From: Xanthobacteraceae bacterium
Lineage (GTDB): Bacteria; Pseudomonadota; Alphaproteobacteria; Rhizobiales; Xanthobacteraceae
Length of the DNA stretch: 5,661 nt
Reading direction: 5' to 3'
Assembly (NCBI GenBank): GCA_030039655.1
Contig: JASHVC010000518.1
Location: 1-5,661 of the forward strand
Each line of letters starts with the position of its first letter. The stretch's first letter is position 1. Made by a program: the position numbers and the translations under genes. This document shows, in pieces, positions 1-4,719 of this stretch. The notes under the pieces were generated by a model. It was given only the letters and a program-made list of their open reading frames with translations. It was not told where the DNA came from and did no database searches.

Positions 1-328
1 AGGCCAAGCGCAACAATAGCTCAAAGCTGCTATCGGCCGCGGAGAGCAGCGAAGGGCAAACAGCGCGACACCAACGGTTCGATGTTCGTACCCGGAGTAA
101 TCAACACCGAGCCGCTGCGCCGTTACCGCGAAGACGCGCAACAGACGAACTGTATGAAGGACTTGCGCTCTAAGCTGGCGCACATCGTGTACGAGAAGCC
201 GATCTATCCGAAGAATTCGGTATCAGAGGAAAACTCCGCTCAGGCACGCGCAGTACGAGCGCGAGGTAATCGAAAGGCACATCGCGTTGATGCGCAAACG
301 CGGTATCTGGAACAAGCCGGGGAGTAAT
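1..328 (+). pseudogene. Frameshifted remnant of an unrecognised gene, cut by the left window edge
   Basis: No single frame is convincing throughout, but protein-like stretches follow one another in three frames. Frame 3 from base 3 reads AKRNNSSKLLSAAESS. Frame 1 from about base 50 to 215 reads a basic segment including VPGVINTEPLRRYRED and SKLAHIVYEKPIYPKN. Frame 2 from about base 221 reads LRHAQYEREVIERHIALMRK then RGIWNKPG. Each stretch has G/C-rich third positions and the charged composition of a small soluble helical protein. Reading them as one decayed gene needs at least two indels. I do not recognise the family. The 5' end may lie outside the window, and the true stop is uncertain: frame 1 stops at 325-327 and frame 2 at 425-427. 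Alternatively the 81-residue frame-1 ORF from base 82 is a real gene with an unrelated tail, which I think less likely. Confidence 0.35.
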
Positions 329-356
329 TCCGCGCGAGGAATGCGAAGCCAGTGTG

Positions 357-375
357 TGTCGCGACGTTCGAGACA
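357..375. repeat. 19-bp dyad of operator-like form
   Basis: The pattern is TGTC-n-CGA-nnn-TCG-n-GACA. One more G-C pair flanks it (356/376), giving an 8-bp interrupted half-site on each side. The symmetry is typical of a homodimeric regulator site, but it lies between a decayed plus-strand frame and the 3' end of a minus-strand gene, with no obvious promoter to control. It may be chance. Confidence 0.25.
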
Positions 376-451
376 CCGGCCGCCTTGCGTGGTTCCCCAA
401 CTCATCAGGGCTTACAAGCGCCCTTAAGCCAACGCGCGGGTAAGTGCCCCG

Positions 452-733
452 TCACGATGCCGCAGTTGTTGGATCAATCATCCTTTTTACTGCGGTGATC
501 TTAGTTGCTGGAAACCCGCTGATCTCTGCGTGTTTACGGATGACAGCCTCATCTTTGGCAAGATAGACACAGAAGGTTTTGTCGTCGGCAACGTAGCTCT
601 CGACCCACTGAATATCAGGGCCGAGCTGTCGCAAGACATCGTTCGACTTCGCTGCCGCTGCGCGCAGCTGATCGCGCTCGAATGTGCCCACTTTCGGAAT
701 GTCTCGCTCGATCATGAACTTTTGCAGCGCCAT
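452..733 (-). CDS. DUF4242 family protein (SCO4226-like nickel-binding fold)
   Basis: This is a 93-residue soluble protein with no signal peptide or membrane segment. It carries the hallmarks of the DUF4242 family: an N-terminal MIERDIP strand, a helix ending SNDVLRQLG, the core PDIQWVESYVADDKTFCVYL, then AEISGFPA and a C-terminal MIDPTTA. The length is that of a single complete domain. The characterised member, SCO4226 of Streptomyces, is a small ferredoxin-like protein that binds nickel; the role in most other bacteria is unknown. The start is set at 733 rather than the upstream ATG at 754, because GGGGAGGA sits about seven bases before it and because family members begin a few residues before the IERDIP strand. 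The gene stands alone, with no same-strand neighbour within 400 bases. Family assignment is confident; nickel binding here is inferred from the family. Confidence 0.9.
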   Translation of the reverse strand: MALQKFMIERDIPKVGTFERDQLRAAAAKSNDVLRQLGPDIQWVESYVADDKTFCVYLAKDEAVIRKHAEISGFPATKITAVKRMIDPTTAAS

Positions 734-1096
734 TGGATTCCTCCCCACTTTCAAGGATCACGATGTTCACCCGTCAAAAGCTGGAAAGCCGATGCCGCAT
801 GCTAGGTTTCGCCATCGGCTCAACCAATCAAGTGCTCCCGCAGAGCAATATGCGCCTTGCTTGGCGTGTGCACCACAGCAAATTTTGACGCCGATGTCGG
901 CTCCAAGTCAGTAAGGGTCCTGGGCGCACGACTGCGCGACTTCCGCTTCTCCCGCGACAGCGACCGTATTTGCGACGTGAGCGATGTCGCTGAAGTGCCA
1001 TTAGCGACCAAATGCGGCCCAGAAAAAAGTAAGCGATGGCCGATGGCTCCCGTGCTCTATCAACGCGTCAAATACTTGGATGCATGGAGGCGCTTA
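734..1096. other. Stretch with no supportable gene
   Basis: Several overlapping frames are open on both strands, but none has a good ribosome binding site, a recognisable domain or consistent codon use. The minus frame 1011-820 would encode a 63-residue basic protein rich in Ser, Arg and Thr. Another minus frame over about 1005-760 reads as Ala- and Cys-rich sequence but has an internal stop. The first bases upstream of 733 should contain the promoter of the DUF4242 gene, but I see no clear -35/-10 pair. Confidence 0.4.
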
Positions 1097-1141
1097 CCAA
1101 CGATTCAGTTCGGTTGGCGCTCCGATTGTTCGCAGGAGCGC
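1097..1141 (-). terminator. Two adjacent stem-loops after the secreted-protein gene; possible transcript end
   Basis: Immediately past the stop at 1141-1143, GCGCTCC (1117-1123) and GGAGCGC (1135-1141) form a perfect 7-bp stem with an 11-base loop. Next to it CCAAC and GTTGG arms at 1097-1117 form a second stem that extends to seven pairs with one bulged base. No run of U follows on the transcript, so a classical intrinsic terminator is not shown. They may instead protect the mRNA 3' end or halt transcription with Rho. Confidence 0.35.
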
Positions 1142-1878
1142 TATCCGTGCCGGGCAGCCTCCCACACCCCGGCGCAGGACTCCCCAGAGGACTGACCGCG
1201 CCACGTCCCGCCGCCGTTGGTGGGCGATAACCGACCTTGGCCAACGGCGTTCGCGCCTCCGAGAGACACGCTCACCGAGACCGCCCCGTTGGGCAAGACG
1301 CGCCCAATCACGCCGGCAGATTCGCCAGAATCCGTGGTGATGTTGCCGTTGGTGATCTGTACTCCGTAGCGATATTCTGGCCCGCAGCTGCCAGCTTGCG
1401 TGTGAATGATCACGCTCCAACGGCCGTCGAAGGCATTGATCCCGACCGCCGCTCTTTCGACCGGAGCCGGAGCAACTCTCGCGTTTTGAGCCCGGCGCGC
1501 GGCCTGCGGAGGGCCTGGAAGGACGGAAGGGGCCGGCACCGCGGACGGAAATGGCACGACGGGCGTCAGGAGGGCGACATCGCGTTGCCAGACTGTTCCA
1601 GTATCAAATTGAATCATGAGGCCGTCGGGAGAATAGACTGCGCCTTGGTTGCCTATCGGGAACCAGATATGGCCCGGATAGTCGATCCAGGCTCTCGAAG
1701 GCACTCCCGCCAGGACATTCAGCTCCCAACGATACTGCGTGATATATGCGATACCGCCCGGCGGACCGAGGCACAAAGCTACACATTGCCACGGACCACT
1801 CAGATTCACACCCTGCGCTGATGCACCGGTTGCCAAAACGGTCACGGAGAGCGCTATCGCAATTGATAGGACTTTCAT
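1141..1878 (-). CDS. Exported two-domain protein of unknown function
   Basis: The product is 245 residues. Residues 1-22 form a clear Sec signal peptide (MKVLSIAIALSVTVLATG, then ASA before the likely cleavage at Gln22), so the protein acts in the periplasm or outside. Residues 25-105 form a compact domain starting LSGPWQC and including RAWIDYPGHIWFP and YSPDGLMIQFDTG. A Pro/Ala-rich linker covers about 110-150. The C-terminal domain (about 153-240) starts FDGRWSV, includes GVIGRVLPNGAVSVSVSLGG and GGGTWRG, and has Cys in SCGPEY and ESCAGVW that could form a disulfide. From memory, both domain types recur in uncharacterised secreted proteins of Bradyrhizobium and relatives. The start at 1878 is preferred to 1899 because AGGAG lies eight bases before it and the signal peptide then begins correctly. 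A weak promoter-like pair, TTGCGA then TATTTA 16 bases on, lies near 1927-1954. No enzyme motif is visible. Confidence 0.85.
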   Translation of the reverse strand: MKVLSIAIALSVTVLATGASAQGVNLSGPWQCVALCLGPPGGIAYITQYRWELNVLAGVPSRAWIDYPGHIWFPIGNQGAVYSPDGLMIQFDTGTVWQRDVALLTPVVPFPSAVPAPSVLPGPPQAARRAQNARVAPAPVERAAVGINAFDGRWSVIIHTQAGSCGPEYRYGVQITNGNITTDSGESAGVIGRVLPNGAVSVSVSLGGANAVGQGRLSPTNGGGTWRGQSSGESCAGVWEAARHG

Positions 1879-2009
1879 GGCTTTCGCTCCTTCGCACACA
1901 AAGAACGGTGAGCGCGTGTGGCGAACGTAAATACGATTTTTGTGTCGATTCGCAAAGTTCGATGGCCGCAGTCGAACTAATTGCGTGTTTCTCGTCGATT
2001 GTTTGAAAA

Positions 2010-2032
2010 GGCGGAGGCCGTTAGGCCCTATT
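2010..2032 (-). terminator. Weak hairpin after the 2028-2282 ORF
   Basis: On the minus strand GGCC-TAAC-GGCC forms a short stem overlapping the stop codon, followed by CTCCGCCTTTTC. The short stem and brief T run make it a marginal intrinsic terminator candidate only. Confidence 0.25.
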
Positions 2033-2282
2033 TCTCCGGAGGTAAAATTTCCTGAGGACAGACTTGATCAATCAAGTGTGCCCGCCGCAGGTCAGTCAGA
2101 TGCGCTCTCTTCTCGTCGTTGGTCAGATTTGCACCAATTCCTTGGGTCATGACCAGAACGAGTGTTTGATCGGTCATATCGAGCCAATAGCTCCGACGAA
2201 CGAGTTTGTCGGCTGCATCCCGGACGAATGGACTGTCTGGATTGGTAGTTAGGTCTGGCCGATAGAAGCTTAGCATCAGCAT
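2028..2282 (-). CDS. Small unknown protein, probably missing its original 5' end
   Basis: This is an 84-residue soluble, charged protein without signal peptide or helix long enough to span a membrane. It includes DSPFVRDAADKLVRRSYWLD, a segment MTDQTLVLVMTQGIGANLT, and a C-terminal LTDLRRAHLIDQVCPQEI. I do not recognise the family. There is no good ribosome binding site before the ATG at 2282 or the one at 2276. The frame stays open for 19 more codons upstream (to 2339), reading TSPYNITVE just before the ATG, which looks like continued coding sequence. A TAG at 2342-2340 then ends it. This suggests a fragment of a longer gene cut near 2340, or a start at a rare codon such as ATT. It lies head to head with the cytochrome c relic on the other strand. 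Confidence 0.5.
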   Translation of the reverse strand: MLMLSFYRPDLTTNPDSPFVRDAADKLVRRSYWLDMTDQTLVLVMTQGIGANLTNDEKRAHLTDLRRAHLIDQVCPQEILPPEK

Positions 2283-2361
2283 TTCAACTGTAATGTTGTA
2301 AGGTGAAGTCGGGAGCGAAGTGTTGCCGGTCCAATCAATCTACACGCGGCGGCCGTAGAGA

Positions 2362-2498
2362 TTCAACGCCCAACTTGTCGACGAATTTGTCGCCGACCCG
2401 CAAAACTCGTGCCCGCGAACCGCATGCCGTATTCGGACATGCCGAACGTGGCCGATCGGGCCGATCTCATCGCGTATTTGCAAAAGGCACCGAAGTAG
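2362..2498 (+). pseudogene. C-terminal relic of a class I cytochrome c
   Basis: Bases 2362-2403 in frame 1 read FNAQLVDEFVADPQ. From 2403 in frame 3 the sequence continues KLVPANRMPYSDM and then NVADRADLIAYLQKAPK, ending at TAG 2496-2498. Joined, this matches the end of mono-heme class I cytochromes c, where a helix ending in DP(Q/K) leads to a loop with the axial Met (RMP or KMxF), followed by the C-terminal helix DRADLIAYL. The join needs one inserted base in the run of four A at 2402-2405. Upstream in this frame a TAG lies at 2356-2358, and I find no intact CxxCH heme-attachment motif in the preceding bases, although a sequence reading AKCCRSNQ in the third frame near 2310-2333 may be its degraded trace. 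Without heme binding the remnant cannot work as an electron carrier. It has no visible start or partner gene. Confidence 0.72.
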
Positions 2499-2536
2499 TC
2501 GCAGCGATCGGTGATGAAGAGTCGCTCGCCCGATCA

Positions 2537-2555
2537 CTAATATGTCGGTTATTAG
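2537..2555. repeat. Short AT-rich inverted repeat
   Basis: CTAATA and TATTAG arms flank a seven-base spacer just downstream of the cytochrome relic. The repeat stands out in a GC-rich stretch. It may be a small operator or an incidental hairpin; no T run follows. Confidence 0.25.
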
Positions 2556-2640
2556 CCCAATCGCGTCAGATTTGATCTGCACGCCGCGGCGCAGGGAGTG
2601 GACTATTGCGCCCACCTCACGATGCTGCGGTGAAGCCGCG

Positions 2641-2988
2641 CTAGACCGATCCGTTACGAGAGCGACGCGGGCTGGGAAGCATTAGGAGCCCGCTTGTTGC
2701 CCTGACCCGTGAGGGGTGGTTTTCCGCCGCAGGCTTTCTGTAACCCCCAGACAACCGACGTTCCATGCGGCGCTGGGTTCGGATTGCCTGTGGCGACGGT
2801 TTTGCTTCTTTGGACAGGACTTCAAATTGCCGCGAAACCAAATAGGCCAAGAGCATGACACCTGCTGCGGCAGCCAACTTCTCCCAAAGGGTGCAACTAC
2901 CGTGGGGTTCACAGGATAAGCTAGCGAAATAGGATGCGGCAGCCGCCGCTGCAAAGATGAAACTAAAACACAAGGCCACCGGAGACAT
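2641..2988 (-). CDS. Small two-helix membrane protein of unknown function
   Basis: The 115-residue product starts with a hydrophobic segment (residues 3-21, ALCFSFIFAAAAAASYFASL). A short loop with Cys in SCEPHGSC follows, then a second hydrophobic helix (about 35-50, AAAAGVMLLAYLVS). The rest is a basic tail rich in Arg, Lys and Pro with no membrane segment (about 51-115). The likely arrangement is a helical hairpin in the inner membrane with both ends in the cytoplasm, the two loop Cys being on the outer side. The start at 2988 is chosen over the longer frame from 3153 because GAGAGGGA sits just upstream and because the extension is Arg-rich and unlike the rest. The final 25 residues are low in structure and may be beyond the ancestral end. 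No family is recognised. Confidence 0.6.
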   Translation of the reverse strand: MSPVALCFSFIFAAAAAASYFASLSCEPHGSCTLWEKLAAAAGVMLLAYLVSRQFEVLSKEAKPSPQAIRTQRRMERRLSGGYRKPAAENHPSRVRATSGLLMLPSPRRSRNGSV

Positions 2989-3226
2989 CGATTCCCTCTC
3001 TGGAAAAGTTCGATGAATTTTTGGCCTCGCCCACCAGTGTGCTGAAAATCGTCCTGCGCGGCCACGCCAATTTCCAAAGAGAGTTAAGTTAACCAATGGG
3101 GCGCTGCTGTGAGTCGCTCGCTTGCCCCGCGAGTCTGCCCTTGCGCATCGCAAGTAACCTTCATTCAGTTTGTCTGGTGACGCGCCCGCATTTTTCAGTG
3201 GATGAATGTCCAGCGATTCTTGCGGA

Positions 3227-3245
3227 GAATTCGTTTCGCGAATTC
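3227..3245. repeat. Perfect 7-bp inverted repeat upstream of small membrane ORFs
   Basis: GAATTCG (3227-3233) and CGAATTC (3239-3245) flank a five-base spacer, placed 33 bases before the ATG at 3278. Each arm contains GAATTC. Position and symmetry fit an operator or a 5' leader hairpin for the plus-strand ORFs that follow; no clear promoter can be picked out. Confidence 0.35.
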
Positions 3246-3277
3246 ACTCTAAGTCGTGGCCGCACGCAGGGCGATCA

Positions 3278-3516
3278 ATGAACAGATATGGATGGATATT
3301 CGTCGCCTACGTCGTTTTTTGCTTTCTGGCGCCATTCTACCTGGTCAGTACCGGCCCGATTACCGCCGAGCGGCTCTCGTGCTTTGGACTACAGTCGCCG
3401 CGCTCGGGGCGTTGGTGAACTTGTTGCTTGCCTACCGGGCAGGGTGGTGGATCATTCAGAAACTCCGGCGGGTAGGGGCGCCGCATGGACTACGCCAACG
3501 ACAACGCGCCGACTGA
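3278..3516 (+). pseudogene. Small two-helix membrane protein gene split by a frameshift
   Basis: From the ATG at 3278 frame 2 encodes MNRYGWIFVAYVVFCFLAPF and then YLVSTGPITAER, a clear membrane helix with an outer loop. This frame soon loses its membrane-protein character and stops at 3416-3418. Frame 1, from about 3373, reads ALVLWTTVAALGALVNLLLA then YRAGWWIIQKLRR, a second membrane helix with a basic cytoplasmic end, and stops at 3514-3516. One inserted base near 3371-3374 joins them into a roughly 79-residue protein with two helices and a normal positive-inside pattern. An AGGG lies a few bases before the ATG. The alternative is that each half is translated separately; a GTG at 3256 opens the second frame, but its N-terminal part is Arg-rich and not protein-like. 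The inverted repeat at 3227-3245 lies just upstream. Family unknown. Confidence 0.45.
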
Positions 3517-3625
3517 GATCACGCGCTACCGCGGGACTCCTTGGCTCCTTGCTCTCGCGGTGTTCACTTCGTTGGCAGCGTGGTTTGTGATCAAACTCAC
3601 GCTGCGGAGAGCCCTCAGAGGCTAA
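3485..3625 (+). CDS. 46-residue single-helix membrane protein
   Basis: The frame opens at ATG 3485, overlapping the last 32 bases of the preceding membrane frame, and ends at TAA 3623-3625. Residues 1-18 are polar (MDYANDNAPTEITRYRGT). Residues 19-37 form one membrane helix (PWLLALAVFTSLAAWFVIK), and the tail is short and basic (LTLRRALRG). G or C dominates the third codon positions, unlike the opposite-strand frame across the same bases. The overlap suggests translational coupling to the upstream gene. No clear Shine-Dalgarno is seen apart from GGCGGGTAGGGG some bases before the start. Proteins this small often act as accessory subunits or regulators of larger membrane complexes, but nothing here names a partner. 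Confidence 0.5.
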   Translation: MDYANDNAPTEITRYRGTPWLLALAVFTSLAAWFVIKLTLRRALRG

Positions 3626-3772
3626 AACACTACCAGGAACGGGGCCGAACAAAATCGCTGCGCTCAAAAGCGTGGACAGCACGAATAGCACGCGCCAAAT
3701 TGTCGGTTCGGGTCCCCGCGCGCTCCCGCGGCTGCTCGCTTCTATGTGAGATGTCCGCTTCACTCCCGATAG

Positions 3773-3914
3773 CTACCGGATTTGCGATAGGACCGATTGT
3801 CGCTTCGTGCCATTATCGACATTGTCGATCACGATTCGTCCGGTCTCGATCACCCAGGACCATTTCTCCGAAGATGGCTTCAAGGGCCGTTGTCGTCGTG
3901 ATCTGATCGCTCAT
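3773..3914 (-). pseudogene. Small coupled ORF with an apparent frameshift
   Basis: An ATG at 3914-3912 begins one base after the stop of the upstream gene (3918-3916), a spacing typical of translational coupling. It reads MSDQITTTTALEAIFGE and then loses protein character, stopping at 3815-3813 after 33 residues. The +1 frame over the next bases reads EKWSWVIETGRIVIDNVDNG then TKRQSVLSQIR, stopping at 3775-3773. Removing one base of the AAA in the GAGAAATGG sequence would join the halves into a protein of about 46 residues. A TTG at 3883 could instead start the second half alone (36 residues). Family unknown. Either a pseudogene, a sequencing error or two minimal ORFs. Confidence 0.4.
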
Positions 3915-3915
3915 C

Positions 3916-4599
3916 TTATTTCCCTTCGAATCCTGCGTTTACTAGATCATCCCTCGACCACTGCGGCCAAATCTGTGGCTTCGGCGTGATCGCGCTGTTG
4001 GTGAGCTCCAGCACAACACGACTGAGCTCGACGCCGGATCCGAAGCTCGTGGAAAGGTCGGTCGGCGAGACGATCCTCATCGTCGTCTTGTCGTTGATGT
4101 CGGGCAACCGGACGAGCTGAGGTAACGCGATAAACGGCACATCGCGCGGCCCGCTTTGGCGCACCAATTGGTGAAGCGCCGCTTTCTGGTCGCTGTATGC
4201 CGGTGCGACGGGCAAACTTCCCGCCGTCGCGTAGGCATAGAACGGCAAGCAGGCAACGTCCCACAAAACACAAAGATAGAGGCGCTTTTTGAGTTCGATT
4301 ATCGTTTGGGGCCACCTTCCGGCGTTGAGGAAGGTCACAAAAAGCAACCCCTTCGCACCAAGATCGACGGTAGGGGCGAAGCCGAAGTAGGGACGGTAAC
4401 CATTATCTGGCCCGATGTTCATGAAACTGTAGTCCACCTCGATAACGCTCGACCCCGTTCTGATCTGATCACCGTCTTTCACTTCGACAGTCAGCCGGAA
4501 GCGAACATGGTATTTCGGGAAAACGAGAGAAACGCAGCCATAGACCGCAGCGACGACGAGGCCGCACACGATCGCAATCTTGGTGAGGCGCTGCCTCAT
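3916..4599 (-). CDS. Membrane-anchored uncharacterised protein, paralog A
   Basis: The product is 227 residues. Residues 1-7 are basic (MRQRLTK) and 8-26 form a hydrophobic segment, IAIVCGLVVAAVYGCVSLV. This is either a signal anchor or, through VYGC at 19-22, an atypical lipoprotein signal; Tyr at -2 argues against the latter. The body is predicted to lie outside the inner membrane. It contains a strand segment YHVRFRLTVEV, the motif GSSVIEV (about 49-56), DLGAKG, and near the C-terminus a segment PQLVRLPDINDKTTM then a VSPTDLSTSFGSGV element followed by VVLELTNSAI. The adjacent gene at 4720-5445 shares this order of motifs. From memory, similar proteins are common in alphaproteobacteria and have no assigned function. 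The start codon context lacks a strong Shine-Dalgarno (GGGG nine bases upstream), fitting coupling to the ORF just upstream. The small ORF at 3914 follows after one base. Confidence 0.75.
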   Translation of the reverse strand: MRQRLTKIAIVCGLVVAAVYGCVSLVFPKYHVRFRLTVEVKDGDQIRTGSSVIEVDYSFMNIGPDNGYRPYFGFAPTVDLGAKGLLFVTFLNAGRWPQTIIELKKRLYLCVLWDVACLPFYAYATAGSLPVAPAYSDQKAALHQLVRQSGPRDVPFIALPQLVRLPDINDKTTMRIVSPTDLSTSFGSGVELSRVVLELTNSAITPKPQIWPQWSRDDLVNAGFEGK

Positions 4600-4606
4600 G
4601 CGGTGG
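4529..4606. repeat. Direct repeat copy 1: shared 5' end of paralog A
   Basis: These 78 bases align without gaps to 5375-5452 with 67 identities by hand count. The similarity covers the first 24 codons of both paralogs and drops off sharply just outside the coding start and again near codon 26. Confidence 0.8.
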
Positions 4607-4614
4607 CCCCGAAG

Positions 4615-4710
4615 CTATGCGGCGTTGGGCGCAAGGCCGTCGTCATGGCCTCGGCTGTACGCGTCGAGTGCTAAAACCGCGAGAAACAGGTCAGTTGCGG
4701 TGGCTGTCAT
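4615..4710 (-). CDS. 31-residue ORF, possible N-terminal remnant of a larger protein
   Basis: The ATG at 4710 lies nine bases after the stop of the gene at 4720-5445 and is preceded by GCAGGT, a fair ribosome binding site. The frame ends with TAG at 4617-4615, fifteen bases before the ATG of paralog A. The peptide contains DLFLAVLALDAYSRG followed by HDDGLAPNAA. This run resembles, from memory, the first residues of longer bacterial proteins with the pattern LA(I/V)LA(L/M)D(S/A)Y(N/S)RGY, some annotated as alpha/beta hydrolase-like. If that is right, only the N-terminal piece survives and the body has been deleted. The alternative is a genuine small leader or coupling ORF that keeps ribosomes moving between the two paralogs. 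Third positions are G/C-rich, so coding is likely. Confidence 0.5.
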   Translation of the reverse strand: MTATATDLFLAVLALDAYSRGHDDGLAPNAA

Positions 4711-4719
4711 GTGACCTGC

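Noticed and set aside
820..1011. Minus-strand 63-residue frame in the gap after the DUF4242 gene
   Set aside because: No ribosome binding site, composition dominated by Ser, Arg and Thr, and no recognisable motif.
857..1195. Plus-strand 112-residue frame
   Set aside because: It runs into the 3' end of the secreted-protein gene on the other strand, and its composition does not look like a folded protein.
1237..1821. Plus-strand 194-residue frame
   Set aside because: It lies entirely opposite the signal-peptide-bearing gene at 1141-1878 and has the Arg/His-rich composition of an antisense shadow.
826..2085. Repeated CAATCAAGTG sequence near 826 and 2070
   Set aside because: Ten bases with partial similarity beyond; too short and without symmetric context to call a repeat or attachment site.
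3452..3763. Minus-strand 103-residue frame with a hydrophobic segment (WRVLFVLSTLLSAAILFG)
   Set aside because: It starts at GTG overlapping its only purine-rich stretch, and its second half is an Arg/Ser-rich shadow of the plus-strand 46-residue ORF, which has better codon use. A short gene limited to 3625-3763 cannot be fully excluded.
3815..3829. Small palindrome ATCGAC-ATT-GTCGAT
   Set aside because: Only six pairs and inside a probable coding frame; likely chance.
4156..4674. Plus-strand 172-residue frame
   Set aside because: It is antisense to paralog A and has no homology-like motif, while the minus frame is supported by its paralog.
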